Assembly (NCBI GenBank): GCA_964499865.1
Contig: CAZCPY010000088.1
Span: 1-12,522 of the forward strand
Origin: JANOGU01 sp964499865
GTDB lineage: Bacteria > Pseudomonadota > Alphaproteobacteria > Rhodobacterales > Rhodobacteraceae
DNA length: 12,522 nt
Direction: 5' to 3'
Positions 5,778 through 11,794 of this stretch are shown here, in pieces. Both the position numbers and the translations under genes were made by a program. Numbering within the stretch: the stretch's first letter is position 1; each line of letters starts with the position of its first letter. The notes under the pieces are model-generated. The model had not been told where the DNA came from and made no database searches. It saw nothing but the letters and a program-made list of their open reading frames with translations.

Positions 5778-6443
5778 ATGGTCTGGACGATCCCCAACAC
5801 GCTGACGCTCCTTAGGCTGCTCGCGGCGCCGGGGGTGGCGGTGATGTTCCTGTATTTCAACCGCCCCTGGGCCGACTGGCTGGCGCTGACGCTGTTCGTG
5901 GGCGCGGCGATCACCGACTGGTTCGACGGCTACCTCGCCCGCCTGTGGAAGCAGGAAAGCAAGTGGGGCGCGATGCTCGACCCCATCGCCGACAAGGCCA
6001 TGGTGCTGATCGCGATCATGGTCATCACCGGCTACAACGGGATGAACCCCTGGCTGATCCTGCCCGCCACCGTGATCCTGTTCCGCGAGGTCTTCGTCTC
6101 GGGCCTGCGCGAATACCTGGGCGCCAAGGCGGGGCTCTTGAAGGTGACCCGCATCGCCAAGCTGAAGACCACGGCGCAGATGGTGGCGATCGCGGCGCTG
6201 TTCCTGGGCACCGGGCTTGAATACCTCAACGGCGTGGCGATGCAGGGCATGACACCCGAGGCCTATGCCGATGCCGTCATGCAGGGCCTGGCCGATCCGG
6301 TGCGCGCCTGCGGCAAGCGCGACTGCGCGTCGCTGGCGGGCGACGTGGGCCTCGTGCTGATCTGGGTGGCGGCGGCGCTGACGGCCTGGACCGGGCTAGA
6401 CTACTACCTCAAGGCCCGGCCCTACCTGAAGGAGGGGCCGTGA
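5778..6443 (+). CDS. pgsA: CDP-diacylglycerol-glycerol-3-phosphate 3-phosphatidyltransferase
   Basis: Inner-membrane enzyme that makes phosphatidylglycerol phosphate from CDP-diacylglycerol and glycerol-3-phosphate, the committed step to phosphatidylglycerol and cardiolipin. The 221-residue product shows the complete CDP-alcohol phosphotransferase motif D47-x2-D50-G-x2-A-R-x8-G64-x3-D68-x3-D72, and the N-terminal NTLTLLRLLAAP of PgsA. Membrane helices precede and follow the motif. Between the last two helices lies an extra segment of about 38 residues (150-188) with two cysteines, C178 and C183; E. coli PgsA (182 residues) lacks it. ATG 5778 has no Shine-Dalgarno sequence, but CTAGAA (5765-5770) seven bases upstream could be a -10 for a nearly leaderless mRNA. 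The stop overlaps the moaD start (GTGA at 6440-6443), giving an operon with moaD and moaE. Confidence 0.95.
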   Translation: MVWTIPNTLTLLRLLAAPGVAVMFLYFNRPWADWLALTLFVGAAITDWFDGYLARLWKQESKWGAMLDPIADKAMVLIAIMVITGYNGMNPWLILPATVILFREVFVSGLREYLGAKAGLLKVTRIAKLKTTAQMVAIAALFLGTGLEYLNGVAMQGMTPEAYADAVMQGLADPVRACGKRDCASLAGDVGLVLIWVAAALTAWTGLDYYLKARPYLKEGP

Positions 6444-6688
6444 TCGACGTGCTCTACTTCGCCTGGGTGCGCGAGCGCATCGGGCTGTCGCGGGAACGGC
6501 TTGAGACGACGGCGGCCACCCCAGCCGCGCTGGCCGACGAACTTGCCGCGCGCGAGGACCGCTATGCCGCGGCCTTCGCCGACCGCAAGGCGCTGCGGGT
6601 GGCGGTGGACCAGGTGCTGACCGGCTGGGACGCGCCGCTGGCGGGCGCGCGCGAGGTCGCCTTCTTCCCGCCGATGACGGGGGGCTGA
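6440..6688 (+). CDS. moaD: MoaD, small subunit of molybdopterin synthase
   Basis: 82-residue ubiquitin-fold sulfur carrier. It starts MIDVLYFAWVRERIGL, a typical MoaD beginning, and ends in the essential PPMTGG: the C-terminal glycine is thiocarboxylated by MoeB plus a sulfur donor and then passes sulfur to cPMP in the MoaE active site. The start is GTG 6440, overlapping the pgsA stop by four bases, with GGAGGGG (6431-6437) inside the pgsA end as ribosome-binding site. The stop overlaps the moaE start (TGATG at 6686-6690), so MoaD and MoaE are made in step, as expected for subunits of one heterotetramer. Acts in the cytoplasm. Confidence 0.93.
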   Translation: MIDVLYFAWVRERIGLSRERLETTAATPAALADELAAREDRYAAAFADRKALRVAVDQVLTGWDAPLAGAREVAFFPPMTGG

Positions 6689-7125
6689 TGCGCGTCGTCG
6701 TGCAGGAGGCGCCCTTCGATCTTGGCGCCGAGACGGCGGGCTTTGCCGCAGGCGTGCAGGGTGCAGGCGCGGTCGTAACCTTCACCGGCCTCGTGCGCGG
6801 CGACGGCGGCTTGGCGGCGATGGAGATCGAGCATTACCCCGGCATGACCGAAGCCGCGATCCGCGACATCGCGGGCCAGGCGGTCGCGCGCTGGTCGCTG
6901 GCCGATGCGCTGGTGATCCACCGCCACGGGCGGCTTGCGGTGGGCGAGGCGATCATGATGGTCGCCACCGCCGCCCCGCACCGCGCCGACGCCTTTGCCG
7001 CGGCCGAGTTCCTGATGGACTACCTCAAGTCCCGCGCGCCGTTCTGGAAGCGCGAGATCGCTGCGGGCGGCGCCGCCTGGGTCGCCGCCAGGGCCGAGGA
7101 CGAGGCGGCGCTGGGGCGGTGGTGA
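6688..7125 (+). CDS. moaE: MoaE, catalytic subunit of molybdopterin synthase
   Basis: 145-residue large subunit that inserts two sulfurs into cPMP to form molybdopterin. Conserved family blocks are TFTGLVRG (31-38), IEHYPGM (47-53), HRHGRLAVGE (78-87), TAAPHRADAF (94-103) and YLKSRAPFWKRE (112-123). K114 and K121 have the same spacing as the catalytic lysines K119 and K126 of E. coli MoaE. ATG 6688 overlaps the moaD stop by one base. The other cofactor genes (moaA, moaC, moeA, moeB) are not in the window. The product could serve the periplasmic molybdopterin enzyme encoded at 3550, which would need a molybdopterin cofactor, but the cofactor pathway serves all such enzymes in the cell. Confidence 0.95.
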   Translation: MRVVVQEAPFDLGAETAGFAAGVQGAGAVVTFTGLVRGDGGLAAMEIEHYPGMTEAAIRDIAGQAVARWSLADALVIHRHGRLAVGEAIMMVATAAPHRADAFAAAEFLMDYLKSRAPFWKREIAAGGAAWVAARAEDEAALGRW

Positions 7126-7127
7126 TC

Positions 7128-7144
7128 GCAGGCTGCGTGCCTGC
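7128..7144. terminator. Hairpin between convergent moaE and nrsF-like genes
   Basis: GCAGGC (7128-7133) and GCCTGC (7139-7144) pair around TGCGT in the 28-base gap between the two converging stops. A symmetric stem here could end transcripts from both sides. No T-run is present. Confidence 0.4.
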
Positions 7145-7153
7145 ACGCGCCGC

Positions 7154-7783
7154 CTACCAGCGCAGCAGCCGCGGGCCTGCCCAGGTGCAGACGGCGGTCA
7201 CCGCCAGGATCGCCAGCCCGAACCAGACGACATAGAACAGCGGGTTGTCCGTGGGGCAGAACAGCGCATAGGCCGCCGTGCCGCCGCCCGACCCGGCCAG
7301 CCCGGCGCAGAAGCCCGCGCGCCGCGGGTCGGTCACGGCACCCCGGCGCAGGGCGGCAAAGATCGCCGCCACCGGCAAGACCGACAGGATCGGGATCGAC
7401 ACCAGGCAGATCAGGATCATCTTGCCCATCAAGGCCGTGCCCCAGTCCGCCGGGGGCGTGGTGGCCAGTTCCCAGCCGACCAGCCCCGCCGCCGCCAGCG
7501 GCACGACCGCAAGCGGCCAGAGCGGCGCCCGCGTGCCGGGCTGCGCCAGCCGCAGCGCCGCCCGGATCGCGATCGCCGTCAGCATCAGCGGCAGCACGAT
7601 GCGCGCGGCGGACAGGGGATTGAACGGCACGGTCGCAAGGTCGGACCGGAACCCCAGCACCACCCGGACCGCCACCACGGCGAACGCCAGCGCGAGCGGC
7701 AGCAGTGCAAGCGCCAGCACCCGCGGCGGGGCAGGGGCGGGGGCATCGGCGGCCAGAGCGCGGATCAGGTCATCGGTCTTCAT
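7154..7783 (-). CDS. nrsF: NrsF-type (DUF1109) membrane anti-sigma factor
   Basis: 209-residue inner-membrane protein with a short cytoplasmic N terminus (MKTDDLIRALAADAPAPAPP) followed by about six hydrophobic helices, the DUF1109/NrsF layout. It should hold the ECF sigma factor encoded just upstream in an inactive state and release it on stress. Cysteines are at 126 (LICLVS), 159, 176 (LFCPTDNP) and 199. C126 and C176 are 50 residues apart; in Caulobacter NrsF two conserved cysteines needed for the chromate/cadmium response are, as I recall, C131 and C181, the same spacing, so metal or thiol sensing is a reasonable inference. ATG 7783 overlaps the sigma stop by four bases (ATGA), coupling the two. 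It converges on moaE. Confidence 0.88.
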   Translation of the reverse strand: MKTDDLIRALAADAPAPAPPRVLALALLPLALAFAVVAVRVVLGFRSDLATVPFNPLSAARIVLPLMLTAIAIRAALRLAQPGTRAPLWPLAVVPLAAAGLVGWELATTPPADWGTALMGKMILICLVSIPILSVLPVAAIFAALRRGAVTDPRRAGFCAGLAGSGGGTAAYALFCPTDNPLFYVVWFGLAILAVTAVCTWAGPRLLRW

Positions 7784-8319
7784 CGCACATGCCTTTCGCG
7801 CAGCGCGGCGAGTTGTTTCAAGGCCCGGTGCAAGGCCACGCGCAGGGCGCCCTCGCGCAGGCCATGGCGCGCGGCCGTTTCTGCCGGGGTCGCGCCGTCC
7901 ATCCCGATGGCCCGCACGATGGCGGCGGCGCGGGGGTCAAGCAGGGCGATCATCCTCTCCATGTCCGCGGCCTCGGTCGGGTCGGGGCCCGCGGGGGCGG
8001 CCAGCACCTCGGCGAAATCCTCGACGTCAACCTCGATCCGCGCACCGCGGGCGCGGAAGGCGTCCGTCACCTTGTGCCGCGCGATGGCATAGAGCCAGGG
8101 GCGCACGGGCAGCGCGGGGTCCCAGGTCTGCCGCTTGAGGTGCAGCGCCAGCAGCACCTCCTGCAGCACATCCTCGCAGCCCGCGTCGCCCAGCGAGGCC
8201 CCGCGCGCCCGGACGATGCCGCGCAAGGTCGGCGTCACGGCGCGCAGGAAGGCCGCGTAGGCGCGGGCATCGCCGGCGTTGGCGGCGCGCAGCAGGGGGG
8301 CCCAGTCGTCGTCTGGCAT
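7780..8319 (-). CDS. ECF RNA polymerase sigma factor, NrsF-associated (SigF/ECF16-like)
   Basis: 179-residue group IV sigma factor. Region 2 spans about residues 13-92, with CEDVLQEVLLALHLKRQ and PWLYAIARHKVTDAFRARG for core binding and -10 recognition; region 4 spans about 118-175, with ALLDPRAAAIVRAIGMDGATPAETAARHGLREGALRVALHRAL giving the -35-binding helix-turn-helix. Region 3 is absent, as in all ECF factors. The pairing with a DUF1109 protein places it with Caulobacter SigF, which responds to chromate, cadmium and oxidative stress. ATG 8319 fits the family start; the open frame continues far upstream but runs antisense or out of frame through the peptidase gene. No strong ribosome-binding site is visible. 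It starts 23 bases after the P1 peptidase stop. I found no clear ECF-type autoregulated promoter in that gap. Confidence 0.9.
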   Translation of the reverse strand: MPDDDWAPLLRAANAGDARAYAAFLRAVTPTLRGIVRARGASLGDAGCEDVLQEVLLALHLKRQTWDPALPVRPWLYAIARHKVTDAFRARGARIEVDVEDFAEVLAAPAGPDPTEAADMERMIALLDPRAAAIVRAIGMDGATPAETAARHGLREGALRVALHRALKQLAALRERHVR

Positions 8320-8342
8320 GCGTCGGTCGGTCCGCTTCGGCC

Positions 8343-9368
8343 TCAGGTTCCGCCTTCTGGCACGGGACGGCGCGCCGCGCCACCGTGAAGGGCGGCCCAG
8401 GCGGGTTGCAGGTCTCCGGTTGCGGGACGGGCAAGGCAGACCGCCCGCGCGATGGCCCGCGCCAGCACGCAGGCCGCGGCATGGCCAAGCGCGAAGGCCC
8501 CGGCCACCGGGTCGCCCGGGGGCCGGGCGCCGGTCGAGACGGCAAACACCAGATCGCCGTCCAGCAGCGTGTGCGACGGCACCAGCGCACGCGCGATGCC
8601 GTCCTGCGCGGCGACCGCCATGCGGCGGCACTGCGCCTTGGTCAGCGCCGCGTCGGTCGCCACGATGGCGATCGTGGTGGCCTCGCCCGGCCGCCTGCGC
8701 GGCTGCGGTTCTTCGCCGGAGGCAAAGGCGAGCGCGGGGCCAAAGCCTCCGAACTCGTCGCCGAATTCGAAGGGCGCCGCATGGAACCAGGGTCCGTCGC
8801 CCACCGTGGCCGACCCAAGCGCATTGACCACCGCCAGGGCGCCGACCGTATGCCCCGAGGCCAGCACCGCCGAGGCCGACCCGAGCCCGCCCTTCCACTG
8901 CGCCGTCAGCGCCCCGGTCCCCGCGCCCGCGGACCCCAGCGCGAACTCCTGCCCCGCCGCGGCCAGCGCGGCCCGGCCAAGCGCCGGATAGGGATTGTCG
9001 GTCCAGCCCTTGTCGCCGCCGTTCAGGAGGTCGAAGACGATGGCCCCCGGCACGATCGGCACCCTGACCGGCCCCACCGAAAGGCCCCGCCCGGCGGCCC
9101 GCAGGCCCGCCATGACCCCGTCGCAGGCGGCAAGGCCGAAGGCCGACCCGCCCGCCAGCACCAGCGCATCGACCTGATCCACCAGCCGGTCGGGCGACAG
9201 CAGGTCGGTCTCGCGCGTCCCCGGCGCCCCGCCCATCACGTCCACCGATGCGACAAAGGGCGAAAGCCCGGTCAGCACCGTCACCCCCGACTTCAGCCGC
9301 GCATCGGCCGCGTTGCCGACCCGCAGCCCGGCCACATCGGTGATCAGGTTGCGCGGTCCGGGGCGCAT
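8343..9368 (-). CDS. P1-family (S58, DmpA/NylC-like) N-terminal nucleophile aminopeptidase
   Basis: 341-residue member of the DmpA/P1 family, enzymes that cleave themselves into two chains and then act as aminopeptidases, amidases or nylon-oligomer hydrolases. The start NLITDVAGLRVGNAADARLKSGVTVL, then GTRETDLLSP, ALVLAGGSAFGLAACDGVM, PIVPGAIVFDLLNGGDKGW and GTGALTAQWKGGLGSAS are family blocks. The processing and nucleophile region should be GEATTIAIVATDA (228-240), with T231 or T232 as the likely nucleophile; many homologues have Asn-Thr-Thr here and this one has Ala-Thr-Thr. No signal peptide, so cytoplasmic. The natural substrate is unknown. Start ATG 9368 lies 21 bases after the DUF2794 stop, and the stop lies 23 bases before the sigma start, so a four-gene transcript is likely. 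Confidence 0.9.
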   Translation of the reverse strand: MRPGPRNLITDVAGLRVGNAADARLKSGVTVLTGLSPFVASVDVMGGAPGTRETDLLSPDRLVDQVDALVLAGGSAFGLAACDGVMAGLRAAGRGLSVGPVRVPIVPGAIVFDLLNGGDKGWTDNPYPALGRAALAAAGQEFALGSAGAGTGALTAQWKGGLGSASAVLASGHTVGALAVVNALGSATVGDGPWFHAAPFEFGDEFGGFGPALAFASGEEPQPRRRPGEATTIAIVATDAALTKAQCRRMAVAAQDGIARALVPSHTLLDGDLVFAVSTGARPPGDPVAGAFALGHAAACVLARAIARAVCLARPATGDLQPAWAALHGGAARRPVPEGGT

Positions 9369-9389
9369 CAGGGGCCCCCGGCCCCGGCG

Positions 9390-9734
9390 TCAGTCCACCG
9401 CACGGATCGTCCGCCGCTCCAGCACCTTGAGCACCGCGTCCAGGTCGTGCCCGCGCCGCAGCACCTGCCCGTCCATGCCCACCACCGCATAGATCCCCAG
9501 CCGCGCCCGCAACCGGGGCCGCTTTTCCACCCGGTACAGCGGATGTTCCGCCGCGCGGCGGAAGATCGAGAACACCGCCACGTCGCGCAGCGCCGAGATC
9601 GCGTAGTCGCGCCATTCGCCGATCGCCACCATGCGGCCATAGACCGACAGGATCGCGTGCAGCTCGCGGCGGTCAAAGCTCACGACATCGGGCGGATGGG
9701 GGGCGAAGGGGATGACGGGGGGCAAAACCGACAT
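9390..9734 (-). CDS. DUF2794 family protein
   Basis: 114-residue protein of a family largely confined to alphaproteobacteria, function unknown. The conserved core is VVSFDRRELHAILSVYGRMVAIGEWRDYAISALRDVAVFSIFRRAAEHPLYRVEK (17-71), followed by LGIYAVVGMDGQVLRRGHDLDAVLKVLERR. It has no signal peptide, no transmembrane helix and no cysteine. ATG 9734 is used because the conserved part begins shortly after; longer in-frame starts up to 9854 would add an arginine-rich stretch lacking family support. It is the first gene of the minus-strand run with the P1 peptidase, sigma factor and nrsF-like gene. Upstream 215 bases hold its presumed promoter, which I could not identify. Confidence 0.88.
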   Translation of the reverse strand: MSVLPPVIPFAPHPPDVVSFDRRELHAILSVYGRMVAIGEWRDYAISALRDVAVFSIFRRAAEHPLYRVEKRPRLRARLGIYAVVGMDGQVLRRGHDLDAVLKVLERRTIRAVD

Positions 9735-9873
9735 GACGGGAGTGTGACGCGCCCCGCGGGCCAAATCAAGCGCCGGCGTGCCCGTCGCGGGCCGCGAAAG
9801 CATCGCCGCAAAACCCAAGCGCCGCCGCAAACCTGCCGCGATCCGCCGCCACAACCGGCCTCGCAGCGTGTGT

Positions 9874-9932
9874 GGCCGACCCGGCGGTCCGGCGAAATCG
9901 CCCCCGCCCAGTCCGGGCCGTCGTGGTCGGCC
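9874..9932. other. Structured intergenic segment with long inverted arms
   Basis: GGCCGACC (9874-9881) can pair with GGTCGGCC (9925-9932); inside it CGGC (9882-9885) can pair with GCCG (9917-9920), extending the stem to 12 bp, and GGCG-AAAT-CGCC (9891-9902) forms an internal hairpin. The segment lies between the asparaginase terminator hairpin and the DUF2794 gene. It could be a leader or small RNA, but pairing by chance is common at this GC content. Confidence 0.25.
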
Positions 9933-9949
9933 CCCGTTGCACCAACGAT

Positions 9950-9978
9950 CCCCCGCCCCGGGCTGCCCGGGGCGGGGG
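9950..9978 (-). terminator. Strong hairpin after the asparaginase gene
   Basis: A perfect 13-bp stem, CCCCCGCCCCGGG (9950-9962) with CCCGGGGCGGGGG (9966-9978) and a 3-base loop, begins 17 bases after the asparaginase stop on the minus strand. The tail after it (GATCGTTGG) is not T-rich, so it is either an intrinsic terminator of the GC-rich type or an RNA 3' end block. It separates the asparaginase transcript from the DUF2794 unit. Confidence 0.65.
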
Positions 9979-9995
9979 GTTCCCGCTGCGGCAGG

Positions 9996-10997
9996 TCAGC
10001 CCGGAAAGCCCGGCACGCAGTCCAGCACGCCCGTGGCGATGCCGCGCCAGTTGCGCTGCACCGCGCCCAGCCGCCGCCGCGTGGCGGGGTGGTCGGGGTC
10101 CAGCACCCCCAGCCGCACCAGAAGCGCCGCCACCGCCGCCTCGGCCGCCCGGGTGCCGCCGTCGGCGATCTTGAGCGCGAGGCCCATGCCCTTTTCCGGC
10201 AGGATCGCCACGAACACCGCCTCGGCCCCGGTCTTGACGACGGCGCGCCCGCCCATCGCCTGCATCAGCTCGGTGCAGGCGCGCCCTTCGCCCGCCACCA
10301 GGTCGGGCCGCGCCGCCATCGCCTGGCGCAGCCGCACCATCGCCCGGCCGCGGGCGCCGGTTTCCCCGGCCGCGGCAAAGGCGGCCATGGCACGGGCGAG
10401 GCCCGCGACCGAGGTCGCATGGTTCGGCGCCGAACAGCCGTCGATGCCGAACCCGGGCGACGCCTCGCCCGTCACCTCCTCGAACGCCGCCCTGATCGCG
10501 ACCTGAAGGGGGTGCGAAGGGTCGACATACTCCGGCCCCGCCCCCATCGCCTGCGTCATGTGCAGGAAGCCCGCGTGCTTGCCGGAACAGGTGTTGTGCA
10601 ACTGGCACGGCGCCTCGCCCGCGCCGGCCAGCCGGTCACGTTCCGCCCGGTCGTAAGGCTCGTGCGCGCCGCAGCGCAGATCGGCCTCGGACAGCCCGAG
10701 GTCGGCCAGCCAGCGGCGCGCCAGCGCCACATGCGCCGCCGCCCCCTGGTGGCTGGCGCAGGCCAGCGCCAGATGCGCCTGCGTCAGCCGGTCTGCCGCG
10801 CCGCTTTCCACCATCGGCAGCGCCTGCAGCATCTTGCAGGACGACCGCGGGAAGATCACCGCCGACGGGTCGCCCCAGGCCTGAACCACCGCGCCGTCCG
10901 GCCCGCAGATCACCGCATGGCCCAGATGCAGGCTTTCGCGACGGCCGCCGCGCACCAGTTCCACCATCGGCACGGGCATCGGCGCGGGATCGGACAT
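9996..10997 (-). CDS. Rhizobium-type (class 3) L-asparaginase
   Basis: 333-residue protein of the asparaginase II family described in Rhizobium etli, unrelated in fold to the E. coli enzymes; hydrolyses L-asparagine to aspartate and ammonia. Catalytic motif S52-x2-K55 in FPRSSCKMLQALPMVESGAAD and S82 in CASHQG match the serine-lysine dyads of the R. etli enzyme (S48, K51, S80). The zinc-site residues are C137 and K140 in HNTCSGKHAGF and C188 in GIDGCSAPN, matching C135, K138 and C189. VAILPEKGMGLALKIADGG carries the later conserved lysine. No signal peptide, so cytoplasmic. ATG 10997 has AGAGG (11005-11009, minus strand) seven bases upstream. Divergent from the ialB-like gene; followed by a strong hairpin. 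Confidence 0.92.
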   Translation of the reverse strand: MSDPAPMPVPMVELVRGGRRESLHLGHAVICGPDGAVVQAWGDPSAVIFPRSSCKMLQALPMVESGAADRLTQAHLALACASHQGAAAHVALARRWLADLGLSEADLRCGAHEPYDRAERDRLAGAGEAPCQLHNTCSGKHAGFLHMTQAMGAGPEYVDPSHPLQVAIRAAFEEVTGEASPGFGIDGCSAPNHATSVAGLARAMAAFAAAGETGARGRAMVRLRQAMAARPDLVAGEGRACTELMQAMGGRAVVKTGAEAVFVAILPEKGMGLALKIADGGTRAAEAAVAALLVRLGVLDPDHPATRRRLGAVQRNWRGIATGVLDCVPGFPG

Positions 10998-11178
10998 CGG
11001 CGGGCCTCTGGTCGGACTGTCACGCTTGCGCGAAATCCCGCCCATGGGGCTTTCGGGACGCGCGGGTTTCACGGTAATGGTGGCTATCGGGTAGGACCGG
11101 CCCGCGCCAGAGCGAATGCGGCGGACCAAGAAACCGCAAGGCGCACGGGGACCTGCAGGCAGACGGAGGCAAAAGGCC

Positions 11179-11727
11179 ATGACCGCACGCATGATCGGGG
11201 CGCTTCTGGGCGCGGGCCTGTCGCTGTGGGCCGGCAGCGCCGCGGCACAGCAGGCCGGGGCGGGCGAGGCGTCCTGCGTCTCTGCCACGACCGCCTGGTC
11301 GGTCTGCGTCTGGGAAGATCCCGGGAAGGTCGACCCCAGGGAATGCTGGTCCGTCTCCAAACCGCGCGAGTCCGAGAACAGCCGTGACGGCCGCACCGTC
11401 AGCGTGCGGCGCGGCGACGTCCTTCTGTTCGTGACCCACCGCGTCGGCGGCGCGCGGGGCGAGGTCAGCTTTACCGGCGGCTATCCCTTTGCGCCGGGGT
11501 CTACCGTGGGCGTCGATGTCGACGGCCAGGCGTTCGAGCTGGTCAGCGACGGCGAATGGGCCTGGGCCGCCAACCCCGAAGCCGACGCGGCGATCCTCGA
11601 GGCGATGAAGCGCGGCGCCAATGCCGTGCTGACCGCCCGGTCGGGCCGCGGCACGCAGACCAAGGACACCTTCAGCCTGCAGGGCTTCACCGCCGCCCTG
11701 AACGAGGCGGAGGCGCGCTGCAAGTAA
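11179..11727 (+). CDS. Invasion-associated locus B (IalB) family periplasmic protein
   Basis: 182-residue secreted protein. Residues 1-23 form a signal peptide (MTARMIGALLGAGLSLWAGSAAA) with cleavage expected before QQ. The mature part has the family pattern WSVCVWED, ECWSVSKP, RRGDVLLFVTHRVGG, GEVSFTGGYPFAPGS, GEWAWAANPEADAAILEAMKRGANAVLTARSGRGTQTKDTFSLQGFTAAL. Cysteines at 33, 43, 56 and 181 could form disulfides. The name comes from Bartonella invasion of erythrocytes; the many copies in free-living Rhodobacteraceae have no known function. ATG 11179 is chosen because GGAG (11165-11168) and AAAGG (11172-11175) precede it and the signal peptide starts there; an in-frame start at 11116 would put a charged extension before it. 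Imperfect stems follow the stop. Confidence 0.88.
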   Translation: MTARMIGALLGAGLSLWAGSAAAQQAGAGEASCVSATTAWSVCVWEDPGKVDPRECWSVSKPRESENSRDGRTVSVRRGDVLLFVTHRVGGARGEVSFTGGYPFAPGSTVGVDVDGQAFELVSDGEWAWAANPEADAAILEAMKRGANAVLTARSGRGTQTKDTFSLQGFTAALNEAEARCK

Positions 11728-11794
11728 ACCGGCCTTCGGGCGGGTCTCGGCGACCGGGTTCCTTTCCCGGCCCGTCGGCCCTATATGGCTGCAC

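Noticed and set aside
8320..9615. Long N-terminal extension of the ECF sigma factor on the minus strand
   Set aside because: It runs out of frame through the P1 peptidase gene; the sigma family start fits ATG 8319.
10998..11178. Promoters in the asparaginase-ialB divergent gap
   Set aside because: Several weak -35/-10 look-alikes (for example TTTCAC near 11064) occur, but none has convincing boxes and spacing on either strand.
8385..11387. A 1000-codon open frame on the + strand
   Set aside because: It is antisense to the P1 peptidase, DUF2794 and asparaginase genes, all with clear family motifs. Its translation is rich in R, G, H, P and Q without any domain, the usual shadow of a high-GC coding strand.
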